DNA of 64,000 nucleotides from Polaribacter atrinae (GCF_038023995.1 NZ_CP150660.1:3594501-3658500), one strand, 5' to 3'; counted from the stretch's first letter, positions 35,311-44,530 are shown. Numbers and translations: made by a program. The notes: generated by a model from the letters alone, not told the origin.

Positions 35311-36171
35311 TTAAATGTACATATTTTTTATGAAATTGCTCGAATTTTTCTTCTTTTCAATAACCTTAAACTGTACCATTTTATTTTGTATGCGTGTAAT
35401 TATGTTTTTAGAAATAGGTTTTCCGTCATTCCATTCGGTAATTTTTAACCATTGCTGAATGTCTTCTAATTGCTGTTCATAGCGTTCGGCTAAAATTCTA
35501 TTAATCGCATCAATTTGTTTAAAGTTTTTTGTTTTACCATTTATAATGTCTAAAACTTTTTTAACTTCTTCAAAATTATTTTCTAAAACTTCATCTCTAA
35601 CTGCAATTACAAAGCAAGGCCAAGGAGTAGGGCAGTCGTCTATTAATCTAAAAGTACCATCGTCTACCAAGGGTTTTGTGGTAAAATGTTCCCACATAAA
35701 ATAATCTGCTTCTCCGTTGGTTAAAGCATCAATTCCGCCTTGTAAATTACCAATTACTTTAAATTTTAAATTAGCTACATCCCAACCTTGGTTATAGGCA
35801 TTTACAATTGCCATTAAGTGAGAACCAGAACCAAATCTGCTGATAGCAATGGTTGCATGTTCTAAGTCTGAAATATTTTTAAAAGATGATTTTGCTCCTA
35901 CATGAATCCCCCAAATTAAAGGAGATTTTACAAAAGTTTGTACAATTTTAGAAGGATTTCCATCTGCAATATCTTTAATTATCCCTTCGGTTAAAACAAT
36001 AGCAATATCTACATCTCCAGCACGTAAAGCTTTACACATAGCACCTGTTCCGCCAGGGAAATCTTGCCAACGTAGATTGATATTTTGTTTATTGTATTCT
36101 TTATTTTTTAAAGTTAAATACCAAGGATAATTAAAATGCTCCGGAACTCCGCCAATTGTAAGATTTGTCAT
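35311..36171 (-). CDS. Periplasmic-binding-protein-fold protein without signal peptide
   Basis: A 286-residue protein of the type II binding-protein fold (NMT1/SsuA/MqnA-like). IGGVPEHFNYPWYLTLK is at the N-terminus, then GGTGAMCKALRAGDVDIAIVLTEG and the hinge-region ISRFGSGSHLMAIVNAYNQG. There is no signal peptide and no permease or ATPase gene nearby, so it probably works in the cytoplasm, either as an enzyme as in MqnA/MqnD or as a sensor. Its start codon directly follows the stop of the nucleoside phosphorylase gene with no spacer. A purine-nucleoside-derived ligand is a guess from that neighbour. Confidence 0.7.
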   Translation of the reverse strand: MTNLTIGGVPEHFNYPWYLTLKNKEYNKQNINLRWQDFPGGTGAMCKALRAGDVDIAIVLTEGIIKDIADGNPSKIVQTFVKSPLIWGIHVGAKSSFKNISDLEHATIAISRFGSGSHLMAIVNAYNQGWDVANLKFKVIGNLQGGIDALTNGEADYFMWEHFTTKPLVDDGTFRLIDDCPTPWPCFVIAVRDEVLENNFEEVKKVLDIINGKTKNFKQIDAINRILAERYEQQLEDIQQWLKITEWNDGKPISKNIITRIQNKMVQFKVIEKKKNSSNFIKNMYI

Positions 36172-37041
36172 CTACTCAATTAATTTTTCAAGTGTATATT
36201 CTATTAAATCGGCTACTACTTTTCCTGGGTTTTCGCTAAAAGATCCATTGGCTCTATTGGCAATAATTGCGTTTATAGAACAAGCTTTGTGACCTAGAAG
36301 TTTAGATAAACCATAAATAGCTGAGGTTTCCATTTCTAGATTGGTAATTCTATGTTGGTTAAAACTAAAACTATCAATTTTATGGTTTAATTCATTGTCT
36401 TGTAGTGCCAAACGTAAAATTCTACCTTGTGGACCGTAAAAACCACCTGCAGTAGCTGTGATACCTTGATGCGTTTTATCAGATTTTAATCTGTTTTCTA
36501 ACTCTTTGCTATTTTCTATAACAATAGGATATGATTTTTTTGCACTCCAATTGGTATGTTTAACAAATGCGTCTTCAATTTCTGTATTAGAAATGGCATC
36601 AATTTGGTAGGAGTGTAGCAATCCATTTAAATCTAAACCATGAGAACCAATTACAAAAGAATCTACCGGAATATCATTATGCAAAGAACCAGAAGTTCCT
36701 ATTCTTACAATGTTTAAAGAGGTTAAAATCTCTTTTGGTTTTCTTGTTTTTAAATCGATGTTTACAAGTGCGTCCAATTCGTTTAATACAATATCTATAT
36801 TATCTGGACCGATACCTGTAGAAATAACAGTAAATTGTTTGTTCTTGTAGGTACCTGTTGTTGTTTTAAATTCGCGTTTTTGGGTAGTAAACTCAATAGA
36901 ATCAAAATGTTTTGAGATTTTATCGACTCTATCTTGATCGCCAACAAAAATTATATTTGTGGCAATATGTTCTGGTCTTAAATTTAGATGATAAATACTA
37001 CCATCTGGATTTAAGATAAGTTCAGATTGTTTTATAGACAT
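36172..37041 (-). CDS. Nucleoside phosphorylase family protein
   Basis: A 289-residue PNP/UDP family enzyme, expected to split a nucleoside with phosphate or water. Visible motifs are NIIFVGDQDRVDKI at the N-terminus, VISTGIGPDNIDIVLNEL, IRIGTSGSLH-like VRIGTSGSLHNDIPVDSF and the ribose/base-site LEMETSAIYGLSKLLGH. This resembles the uridine phosphorylase-like branch. Family members also include futalosine hydrolase, so the exact substrate is open. It is the middle gene of three that abut without spacers (DUF1835, this gene, binding-protein fold). Confidence 0.82.
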   Translation of the reverse strand: MSIKQSELILNPDGSIYHLNLRPEHIATNIIFVGDQDRVDKISKHFDSIEFTTQKREFKTTTGTYKNKQFTVISTGIGPDNIDIVLNELDALVNIDLKTRKPKEILTSLNIVRIGTSGSLHNDIPVDSFVIGSHGLDLNGLLHSYQIDAISNTEIEDAFVKHTNWSAKKSYPIVIENSKELENRLKSDKTHQGITATAGGFYGPQGRILRLALQDNELNHKIDSFSFNQHRITNLEMETSAIYGLSKLLGHKACSINAIIANRANGSFSENPGKVVADLIEYTLEKLIE

Positions 37042-37986
37042 TTATGATGTAATTTGTAACAGTTTTTCTGACTGATTATTGAATAGAAAACTATATTTTT
37101 TTGCTCCACCAAGATACGAATTTTCATTGCGAAGTTCGCCATAAAAATTTAGCTGGTTTTCTAGTACTTTTTTTCCTTTTCTAGATAATTTAACAGGATT
37201 GAAAGACGTAAATAATTTTTGAAGTTGTTCTGTATGATGTTCGTATTGCAAATCTCCAAAACCATAAGTAGTTTGTGTTTTTAGTAATTGTTGTACCAAT
37301 TGGTTTTTAGATGTAAATTTATGAGAGTTTGCAGTTTCTAGAATTGTATTTTCTATTTGGTTTAATCCATTTTTAATGGAAGGAAATCTTTTTAAGTGTG
37401 CTTCTAAGGCTTCTACTAAATAAGTAAAAGGAGACATTGGGTTAAATTTATAAACAGTTTCTAATCTAAGTGGACTGTCTGAGCAGTAAAGTTCCCAAAT
37501 ATAATCTGCATACTCAATATCATCTTGAGATAAATCTATTCTGTTTTTATAAAGTTGCTGAATTTGATTTTCAGTATGTTCAGATAATCCTTTTATTTTT
37601 TTACTTCCTTTAGTTTTACTACTTGTTACTAAAGAAATATGGTAGCCTTTTCTATAGGTTTTTAGCCAGCTAATAACAGCAATCATGTTAATTAGACAAA
37701 ACAAATCGTGATCAAACCATAAGACTATTTCTTTAGATTCTTTTTTACTACAAAGATTTCTATATTCTTTTAAGGTAAAATCTACAAACTTTCTTTTACT
37801 AATATTATAGGACGTTTTTAAAAAGTCGAACCTGTTTTTCCAGAAAGTTTCACTGCCTACATCTACGGTAGTTTTTCCTTCACATAACATTTCTCTCCAA
37901 GTTATAAAACCTCCAGAAAAATGAAGTCTTTTAAGATAGTTTGTGGTGCTATCTCCATTTGTAATATGTAGTATAGAGGAGCTCAT
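37042..37986 (-). CDS. DUF1835 domain-containing protein
   Basis: A 314-residue cytoplasmic protein. The N-terminus HITNGDSTTNYLKRLHFSGGFITWREMLCEGKT is the hallmark of DUF1835, with invariant-looking NGDS, WRE and EG. A following WFDHDLFCLINMI segment also belongs to the family. The C-terminal third is helical and basic. No catalytic function is established for the domain that I know of. It heads a compact three-gene unit whose members touch stop to start, which suggests a functional link to nucleoside metabolism. Confidence 0.82.
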   Translation of the reverse strand: MSSSILHITNGDSTTNYLKRLHFSGGFITWREMLCEGKTTVDVGSETFWKNRFDFLKTSYNISKRKFVDFTLKEYRNLCSKKESKEIVLWFDHDLFCLINMIAVISWLKTYRKGYHISLVTSSKTKGSKKIKGLSEHTENQIQQLYKNRIDLSQDDIEYADYIWELYCSDSPLRLETVYKFNPMSPFTYLVEALEAHLKRFPSIKNGLNQIENTILETANSHKFTSKNQLVQQLLKTQTTYGFGDLQYEHHTEQLQKLFTSFNPVKLSRKGKKVLENQLNFYGELRNENSYLGGAKKYSFLFNNQSEKLLQITS

Positions 37987-38036
37987 AATTTATTAATAAC
38001 GTTTACAGTAATTATTTATTGTAAGAGTACTAAAAT

Positions 38037-38360
38037 TTATCCGCCTACGCGCTTTACTTTAAAGCCTTTGTCTTTTAACATGGTCATTATTTGATCTCTA
38101 AAATCACCTTGAATAATAATTTTATCATCTTTAAAGCTCCCGCCAACAGAAAGTTTTGTTTTAATTTCTTTTGCAAGTTTTTTAAAATCTGATGTTGCGC
38201 CTGTATAACCTTCTAAAATAGTAATAGGCTTTCCTTTACGTTTTTCGTATTTGCAAATAATCGGGTCATCTTGTAACCAAATATCCGATTTTTCTTTTAC
38301 AGGTTGAACAGTTTCTATATGTTCTGGAAATAAATTTTTTAATTGATCTTTGAAATCCAT
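38037..38360 (-). CDS. SUI1/YciH-family translation initiation factor
   Basis: A 107-residue member of the eIF1/SUI1 family. The core runs from GKPITILEGYTGATSDFKKLAKEIK through KLSVGGSFKDDKIIIQGDFRDQI to the KGFKVKRVGG end. Bacterial YciH proteins bind the 30S subunit and can affect start-codon discrimination. The N-terminal 40 residues are a family-specific extension. It is probably its own unit, with 50 bases to the DUF1835 start downstream. Confidence 0.9.
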   Translation of the reverse strand: MDFKDQLKNLFPEHIETVQPVKEKSDIWLQDDPIICKYEKRKGKPITILEGYTGATSDFKKLAKEIKTKLSVGGSFKDDKIIIQGDFRDQIMTMLKDKGFKVKRVGG

Positions 38361-38385
38361 TTTTTATCAGTCTTGAGTCTTCTGT

Positions 38386-38429
38386 TATCTGTCTTCAGTT
38401 AACTTGTTACTGCCAACTGAAGACTGATA
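38386..38429. repeat. Inverted repeat between oxygenase and SUI1 genes
   Basis: Arms 38386-38400 (TATCTGTCTTCAGTT) and 38415-38429 match at 14 of 15 positions across a 14-base loop. Extra CAGTCTT/CTTCTGTTA fragments flank it. It looks like a degenerate dispersed repeat more than a terminator, as no T-run is adjacent on the minus strand. Confidence 0.55.
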
Positions 38430-38438
38430 ACTGCTTAC

Positions 38439-39386
38439 TTATTTCTTTAATCCTAATTCTCTTAATCTTTCGTCTAAGAATTCACCAGCAGTGATATCTT
38501 CAAATTGTTTTGGGTTGTTTTCATCGATACAGTTTTCTAAAACATCTAATTTCATATCAGAAACTGGATGCATAAAAAACGGAATTGAATATCGTGATGT
38601 TCCCCACATTTCTTTTGGTGGATTTACAACTCTGTGAATGGTAGATTTTAGTTTGTTATTGCTATGACGAGATAACATATCTCCAACATTTATCATTAAT
38701 TCATCTGGTTCTGCCATGGCATCAATCCAATCTCCTTTGTGGTTTTGCACTTGCAATCCTTTACCTTGTGCACCCATTAATAAGGTAATTAAATTAATGT
38801 CTCCGTGTGCAGCTGCTCTTTCTGCTCCTTTAGGTTCTGTTTGTATTGGTGGGTAATGTATTGGGCGTAGAATACTATTTCCACCTTTGATATAATTATC
38901 GAAGTAGGTTTCTTCTAAACCTAAATGCAAGGCTAAAGAACGCAAAACGTATTTAGCTGTTTTTTCTAACATTTGGTAAGTTTCTTTACCAACAGCATTA
39001 AATTTAGCCAATTCATTAACGGTTACATTTTCTGGGTATTCTTTGGCGTATTTAGAAGCTGCATCTACATACTGACCAAAATGCCAAAATTCTTTTAAAT
39101 CGCCTTCCTTTTTTCCTTTTGCAGATTCTTTTCCAAAAGAAACATAACCACGTTGTCCTCCAATACCTGGAATTTCATATTTTTCTTTGATTTCTATAGG
39201 TAAATCAAAAAAGTTTTTAATTTCTGTATATAAGCTTTCTACAAGTTTATCATCTAAAAAATGACCTTTTAAAGCTACAAAACCTATGTTTTCGTAAGCA
39301 TGACCAATTTCATCAATAAATTGTTGTTTTTTGTTTTCATCCGAAGATAAAAAGTCTGCTAAATTTACACTAGGAATTTTATTCAT
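38439..39386 (-). CDS. 2-oxoglutarate/Fe(II)-dependent oxygenase, isopenicillin N synthase-like
   Basis: A 315-residue non-heme iron oxygenase. The N-terminal DIOX_N domain (IPSVNLADFLSSDENKK, YENIGFVALKGH) precedes the catalytic jelly roll. The iron-binding triad is visible as His and Asp in AAHGDINLITLLMG and His in STIHRVVNPP, and the 2OG-binding R.S is RYSIPFF. It should be cytoplasmic. The substrate is unknown, and nothing nearby suggests an antibiotic pathway. Similar genes are common single loci in this family of bacteria. Confidence 0.87.
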   Translation of the reverse strand: MNKIPSVNLADFLSSDENKKQQFIDEIGHAYENIGFVALKGHFLDDKLVESLYTEIKNFFDLPIEIKEKYEIPGIGGQRGYVSFGKESAKGKKEGDLKEFWHFGQYVDAASKYAKEYPENVTVNELAKFNAVGKETYQMLEKTAKYVLRSLALHLGLEETYFDNYIKGGNSILRPIHYPPIQTEPKGAERAAAHGDINLITLLMGAQGKGLQVQNHKGDWIDAMAEPDELMINVGDMLSRHSNNKLKSTIHRVVNPPKEMWGTSRYSIPFFMHPVSDMKLDVLENCIDENNPKQFEDITAGEFLDERLRELGLKK

Positions 39387-39447
39387 GATGTTTTGTTTAA
39401 AAAATAAGGTTGATAAAGTTACTAAAAAATACTAAACTGTAATAAAA

Positions 39448-40155
39448 TTACTTTTTCTTAAAAGGAATTAAGTAGGTAAGTGTGTAGTTAAATCCAAAAC
39501 CTGTACCACTGTCAAATATTCTATTAAAGCCTGGTGCGTATAGTGTTTCAAAATTATCTGGCTCTTTTACGCTCATTGAAATCTTATAAGAACCACTAAA
39601 AGAAACGAAGAAGTTTTTAAAGGTTTCAACTTTTAAACCGATTACAAATTCAGTCCAATGTACATTTAAATCTGTAGCAGAAACAGTTGAGGTTATTTGG
39701 TCTGCAGGGAAATACAATGTATTAACGTTGGGTGTGTAACTATTTAAGGTTTGATCAAAAAGGCTAAGACCATAACGAGCTCCTATAAAGATCTCATTGT
39801 TCATGTCTAACCAATTTTTATACACATTATAGTTGACTCCAAGTCTTAAATACGTTCCTTTTGATGTTGAATTAGTATAGTCTTCAGTGGTTGTTTCTTC
39901 TTCAAAACCAACTTCTGCTGCAAGGTATAAGTTTTTCTTAATTCTATAATCTCCTACAATTTCATAGCCTGTATAAGAACTATTAAATTGTGCCAATATG
40001 GGTTTGCTAATGTCCATCCCCAATCTTAAACCATATTTAGATTTATAGACAATAGAATCTTTTTTAGCATCTACAAGTGTGTCTTTTTTTTGTTCTTGAG
40101 ATTGTCCATTAACAAAAACAAAAAGGAAACAGATGCTAATGATATATTTGTACAT
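39448..40155 (-). CDS. DUF6048 family exported protein, probable small beta-barrel
   Basis: A 235-residue protein with a signal peptide ending NGQSQ. The body is made of amphipathic strands (LYLAAEVGFEEETT, TYLRLGVNYNVYKNW, FFVSFSGSYKISMSV) and ends FNYTLTYLIPFKKK, so it is probably an outer-membrane barrel. I recognise the DUF6048 family, which pairs with DUF6452 as here. It overlaps that upstream gene by 20 bases, and the two are surely translated from one message. The function is uncharacterised. Confidence 0.75.
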   Translation of the reverse strand: MYKYIISICFLFVFVNGQSQEQKKDTLVDAKKDSIVYKSKYGLRLGMDISKPILAQFNSSYTGYEIVGDYRIKKNLYLAAEVGFEEETTTEDYTNSTSKGTYLRLGVNYNVYKNWLDMNNEIFIGARYGLSLFDQTLNSYTPNVNTLYFPADQITSTVSATDLNVHWTEFVIGLKVETFKNFFVSFSGSYKISMSVKEPDNFETLYAPGFNRIFDSGTGFGFNYTLTYLIPFKKK

Positions 40156-40609
40156 GCGCTGTGTTTTGATTGTCTAATGTTGTTAATGTTGATGGTGTAA
40201 ACTCTTTAATCCAAGTTTTATCAGAATAAAAAGTAACATCATTAAAAATTACTTTATAACCGCAAGAACGAGAAACATAATCTTCTTTTGGAGTGTAGGT
40301 GATGGTAAAAGTATCTACATCTGTTCCGTTAGAAAATTTATAAACGGTTTCTGTTGTTAAACTATTTAAAGGAATGTAGATAGAGTCTGAACTTACACCA
40401 TTAAAATCTGCAATGGTATCTTTTCCTTCTGCCCAAACATATAACTTACTTACGCTTTTTACAGTTTCTTTGTTGGTATCATCATAAAAACGCAATACCA
40501 AATTTGGCGTAACAGGGTTTTGCAAACAGAAATCATCTTTTGTACAAGAGGCGTTTACAAGTAATCCAATTACTAAAACAACTATTATTTTATAGGTACT
40601 ATTCTTCAA
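40136..40609 (-). CDS. DUF6452 family lipoprotein
   Basis: A 157-residue predicted lipoprotein. The signal peptide reaches Cys22 in LVNASCTKDDFC, and QNPVTPNLVLRFYDD follows, matching the DUF6452 family. The body is beta-rich and has another cysteine in SRSCGYKV. It probably lines the outer membrane beside its DUF6048 partner. The gene overlaps the pterin dehydratase gene by 11 bases upstream and the DUF6048 gene by 20 bases downstream. The role is unknown. Confidence 0.75.
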   Translation of the reverse strand: MKNSTYKIIVVLVIGLLVNASCTKDDFCLQNPVTPNLVLRFYDDTNKETVKSVSKLYVWAEGKDTIADFNGVSSDSIYIPLNSLTTETVYKFSNGTDVDTFTITYTPKEDYVSRSCGYKVIFNDVTFYSDKTWIKEFTPSTLTTLDNQNTAHVQIYH

Positions 40610-40889
40610 CTTCTACAATTTTATTAATGGCTTTTGCCAGTTTAAAATCTAGTTTCGTAACACCGTCAACATCATGTGTGGTTAACTTAATGTCTAAAGT
40701 ATTGTAATTATTTGTCCATTCTGGATGATGATTTAAAGCCTCACATTCAAATGCAATTCTATTCATTGCAGACATACAATCTTTAAAGTTATCGAACTCA
40801 AAATCGGTGTGCAGTGCATCATCATAATAATCCCAATCTTGTAGTTTTTCTAATTTTCTATTTATTTCAAAGTCTGTTAGTTTTTTCAT
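40599..40889 (-). CDS. Pterin-4a-carbinolamine dehydratase
   Basis: A 96-residue enzyme (4a-hydroxytetrahydrobiopterin dehydratase) that regenerates pterin cofactor after aromatic hydroxylation. The family signature is present as EALNHHPEWTNNYNTLDIKL, followed by TTHDVDGVTKLDFKLAKAI. Length is normal. It is the first gene of a tightly overlapping three-gene run with DUF6452 and DUF6048. No aromatic amino acid hydroxylase gene is in the window. Confidence 0.93.
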   Translation of the reverse strand: MKKLTDFEINRKLEKLQDWDYYDDALHTDFEFDNFKDCMSAMNRIAFECEALNHHPEWTNNYNTLDIKLTTHDVDGVTKLDFKLAKAINKIVEVEE

Positions 40890-41141
40890 ATTGGAGTTTT
40901 AGGTGCTAAAATACTTTCATTTTCAGAGATAAAGCCTAAATTTTTAGAAATTATGATTCGATTTAACATTTGTATGACAAATCATACTTTTATTTAATAA
41001 GTTTTTAAATAAATCTACTGACAATTAAACTTTTATCATAATAATGGGTCTAAACTTTTAGGCACCCTAATTTAACGATAAAGGAGCCTAATATATTTTA
41101 TACATTATCTTATCTCTTTCAACAACCAAAAATAAACTAAA

Positions 41142-43724
41142 ATGAGAATTTTAATACCAGTTTTATTGCTGATTTTTTCAACAACTACCTTTTTTAGTCA
41201 GCAACAATCCCCAAATATATTATTAATTATTGCAGATGATATGGGAATAGACTCTACTCCAGGGTTTGGTATTAATGAAGATTTACCTAGTACACCAACG
41301 CTAGATTCTTTTAGAGAACAAGGACTTTCTTTTACCAATTGTTGGGCAGCACCACAATGTACGCCAACACGTGCTGCAATAATGAGTGGTAAATTTGTTG
41401 TTAAGACTGGGGTTATGAGACCTCCTTTAATTTTAGAAAGGAGCCATACTTCTTTGTTTACAAAGATAAAAGAACAAAGTACAACAGATTATGCCATGGC
41501 TTTAATTGGTAAATGGCATATTGGTGGTAATGATGTAAGTAATTACAGTCACCCAAAAGATTCTGGTGTACCTTATTACGAAGGGCTTTTTACGAGTCAG
41601 GTAGCTGATTACTATAATTGGACAAAAGTAAATTCTGAAGGGAATGAAGAGCAAGTAACAGAATATGTAACAACGCATTTAACTAATAGCGCAATATCTT
41701 GGATTGATAATCAAACAAAACCGTGGTTTTTATGGTTAGCACATGTTGCACCACATTTGCCTTTTCAAGTACCACCAGAAGGAACTTATACAACTACACC
41801 TACAGATAATAGATCTACTTATTTATCTATGATTGAGTCTATGGATTATGAAATAGATAGGCTTATAAAAAGTATGGATGCAGAAACTTTAGAAAATACG
41901 GTAATTATTTTTATTGGTGATAATGGTACGCCTGGTCAAGCAAATAGTTATTGGCCAACAGGACATGCAAAGGCTTCTATATATGAAGGAGGAATTCGTG
42001 TACCTATGATTATTACTGGTAAATCTGTAGAAAGAGTAAGTGAAGTAGAAACAAGTTTGGTGCAAGCTACCGATTTGCATGCTACCATTTTAGAGTTAGC
42101 TGGAGTGCAATTGTTAGGTGGTACAGAAAATAGTTTAAGTTTAAAACCTACGTTAAAATTTGAAAAACAAGTTTCAAAAAAAATAAATTATACAGATTAT
42201 GAAAATGGAGGTATTCAATATTGGGCAACAAGAAATGATACCTATAAATTAATTGAAGATGATAACGGTAACGAAGAGTTTTATAATATTGTTACAGATA
42301 TTAAAGAAGAAACCAATTTAATAGGCAGTTTAACTACAGCGCAAGAAACTATTAAAACGATGTTGCAGCAAGAAGCTCAAATTATTAGAAGTGATTGGTC
42401 TTGTAGCGACGGAATTAAAAATGGAACAGAAACTACCATAGATGATTGTGATAGTTCTTGCGGAACTACAGATGTTTTAAGTTATGACAATATAGATTGT
42501 TGTGGCACACCATCTAACCCAAGTGTTTATTACGAATTTGTAGAGCAAAATGAACGAGTTGTATACTCTAATAATTACCCAAATCATAATTTTTGTTTTG
42601 TTGCAGACAGAACGCCAGAACCTTATTATAGGGTTTACAGATTCGATTTAGAACCTAAATTATCAGGACAAGTTACCAATATTTCTAGAACAAATGTTAG
42701 ACCTGTAAACTTTTTTGGTATTGCTTTAAATGGTGTTTATATGATGCCTGCACCTGCGACACCGTTTATTTTTGAAGATGTAAATACAGGAGAATACAAT
42801 TGGGATTGGGTTTTTGAGCCTACAACAAATATTGGCGATGGAAGAGATTTTGTTGGTTTAGATTGTGCTTCTGCTCATGTAAATCCAAACTCGGGGTATC
42901 ACTATCATGGAAATATGTTTGAATATGTAGAGGAATTAGAAGAAGGAATTTCTACACAAGAATCAGCTACAACAGACGTTTTACAAGTAGGTTGGGCATC
43001 AGATGGTTTTCCTATTTTATATCGTTTTGGCCCAGATAAAGATGGTAACATTAAGGAAATGTTTCCGAGTTTTCAATTAAAAAGCGGTTTAAGACCTGGA
43101 GATGGATTGAGTGCTCCTTGTGGTCCGTATTCCGGGAAATATACAAATGATTTTGGTTACGTAGCAGGAAAAGGAGATTTAGACGAATGTAACGGAATTG
43201 AAGCTTCAGTTACATTAACAACTGCACAAGGTGAAGAAACTTTTGAATATTACTATGTGGTAACGCAAGATTTTCCTCAGATTTCTAGATGTATGAAAGG
43301 GAATTTTAACGATAGTTTTATTAGTAATGCTGCTGCTTTAAATGATGTTGATGCAGATAGCGATGGTTTTGTAAAAGCGTATGATTGTGATGATACCAAC
43401 CCAAATGTTAATCCATTTGCTAAAGATGATCCTACAACAAGTTTCGATGAAAGCTGTGGCGCTACTTTAGGTACAAAAGAGCTCGCTTTAAAAGATCTAG
43501 GGTATTACATCAACTCAAACCCTAATAATGGTGATTTTTCTATAGTGTCTACAAATTTAGAAGCTTACCAAGCTAAGTTGTTTTCTATAAACGGACAGTT
43601 AATTAAGGTAAAAGTGGGCAAGGGTGTTGTAGAAATAAACAATATAACAGGTGCAGGAGTTTATGTATTGAGTATTCTAAAACAAGGAAAACTATTAGGA
43701 ACAACTAAAATTATTGTAAAATGA
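41142..43724 (+). CDS. Secreted sulfatase fused to a YHYH domain, MopE-like motif and T9SS sorting tail
   Basis: An 860-residue exported protein. After the signal peptide (1-20), a type I sulfatase domain runs to about residue 420. It has the metal pair Asp32-Asp33, Cys73 in CTPTRAAIMSG (the residue converted to formylglycine), GKWHIGG and IGDNGTPGQ. A YHYH domain follows (about 470-720, with YHYH at 586-589 and DGFPILYRFGPD). A metal-binding DADSDGF...DCDDTNPNVNP motif lies at about 737-760. A type A T9SS C-terminal domain starts near 785 (SNPNNGDFSIVS) and ends TTKIIVK. It should be anchored or released at the surface and attack a sulfated glycan. Its stop overlaps the next start. Confidence 0.9.
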   Translation: MRILIPVLLLIFSTTTFFSQQQSPNILLIIADDMGIDSTPGFGINEDLPSTPTLDSFREQGLSFTNCWAAPQCTPTRAAIMSGKFVVKTGVMRPPLILERSHTSLFTKIKEQSTTDYAMALIGKWHIGGNDVSNYSHPKDSGVPYYEGLFTSQVADYYNWTKVNSEGNEEQVTEYVTTHLTNSAISWIDNQTKPWFLWLAHVAPHLPFQVPPEGTYTTTPTDNRSTYLSMIESMDYEIDRLIKSMDAETLENTVIIFIGDNGTPGQANSYWPTGHAKASIYEGGIRVPMIITGKSVERVSEVETSLVQATDLHATILELAGVQLLGGTENSLSLKPTLKFEKQVSKKINYTDYENGGIQYWATRNDTYKLIEDDNGNEEFYNIVTDIKEETNLIGSLTTAQETIKTMLQQEAQIIRSDWSCSDGIKNGTETTIDDCDSSCGTTDVLSYDNIDCCGTPSNPSVYYEFVEQNERVVYSNNYPNHNFCFVADRTPEPYYRVYRFDLEPKLSGQVTNISRTNVRPVNFFGIALNGVYMMPAPATPFIFEDVNTGEYNWDWVFEPTTNIGDGRDFVGLDCASAHVNPNSGYHYHGNMFEYVEELEEGISTQESATTDVLQVGWASDGFPILYRFGPDKDGNIKEMFPSFQLKSGLRPGDGLSAPCGPYSGKYTNDFGYVAGKGDLDECNGIEASVTLTTAQGEETFEYYYVVTQDFPQISRCMKGNFNDSFISNAAALNDVDADSDGFVKAYDCDDTNPNVNPFAKDDPTTSFDESCGATLGTKELALKDLGYYINSNPNNGDFSIVSTNLEAYQAKLFSINGQLIKVKVGKGVVEINNITGAGVYVLSILKQGKLLGTTKIIVK

Positions 43725-44182
43725 GAATTTTAATAATAATCTGTTTTGCTTTCTTAAACATTAATATGACAAATGATGTACACGAATCTATTTCGGCAAC
43801 ATTTAATGTGATAAAAAGAGGACATGTTTTAATGCTAGAAATTGAGTTTGATGAAGAAAACTTTATTAAGTTTGGTGAGTCTAGTAGTTTGCATGTCTCT
43901 AAAGAAGATTTTGGTAACTATTTAAACAAAACAACAAGTTGGGAGTTTGATGGTAAAAAGTTAATACCCCAAATTTTAGATGTACAATCAGGAGAACATC
44001 ATACAAAAGTGATCTGTTTCTTATCCCAAAATCCAGATAATATAAAGTCCGTTACCATAAAAAACGAATTTTTACTGAATGTAACATCGCACTCTAATAT
44101 TGTTCAATTAGACATCAACAATACGTTTAAAGATTTTAGGTTACATAAGGGAAGAAGAGAAATAAAAGTAGATTATAATTAA
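43721..44182 (+). CDS. Small exported protein, possibly DUF6702-like
   Basis: A 153-residue protein whose ATG overlaps the sulfatase stop (ATGA at 43721-43724), so its translation is probably coupled. A short hydrophobic N-terminus (MRILIIICFAFLNINM) may be a signal peptide, and a beta-rich body follows (HESISATFNVIKRGHVLMLEIEFD). The style recalls the DUF6702 family, but I am not certain. No catalytic residues stand out. The coupling suggests it helps or accompanies the sulfatase/YHYH protein. Confidence 0.55.
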   Translation: MRILIIICFAFLNINMTNDVHESISATFNVIKRGHVLMLEIEFDEENFIKFGESSSLHVSKEDFGNYLNKTTSWEFDGKKLIPQILDVQSGEHHTKVICFLSQNPDNIKSVTIKNEFLLNVTSHSNIVQLDINNTFKDFRLHKGRREIKVDYN

Positions 44183-44222
44183 AATAATAGACTTAATTAG
44201 GGTAGGGAATAAGTGTTAGTTT

Positions 44223-44530
44223 TTATTTAGGTTTTAAATGTTTTGGCATATCTCTACTGCCATGTAAAACCCTAATAATTATTAATTTATTGATGTCTAT
44301 TGTATAAAAAACAAGATGTTTTTGAATAGGGAAACTATACAGATTTTCTTTAATATCGTTTCTTAATCTACCTAAATTTGGTTGTTTACATAACTTAAAA
44401 AATAAGTCTTCGATGTTTGATAAATATAGTATGGCTTGGTCTTGGTTATGTTTTTTTCTGTATAATCAAAAATAGCATCTAAATCTGCATCAGCTTCATT
44501 AGTTAACTCATAATTTTTGATAGTAAGCAT
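44223..44530 (-). pseudogene. ParE/RelE-type toxin, frameshifted
   Basis: From ATG at 44530 the frame reads MLTIKNYELTNEADADLDAI and FDYTEKN, then loses homology. Adding one A to the seven-A tract (44451-44457) restores KKHNQDQAILYLSNIEDL, QPNLGRLRNDIKENLYSF and IIIRVLHGSRDMPKHLKPK, ending at a stop at 44223-44225. That is a complete ParE-like toxin of about 102 residues. The gene begins 1 base after the ParD antitoxin stop. The frameshift is in a homopolymer, so it may be a true mutation, slippage-based switching or a sequencing error. Confidence 0.88.

Noticed and set aside
35311..37041. Futalosine (menaquinone) pathway genes
   Set aside because: Folds are similar to MqnA/MqnB, but MqnC/MqnE-type genes are absent and I lack diagnostic residues; kept only as an alternative.
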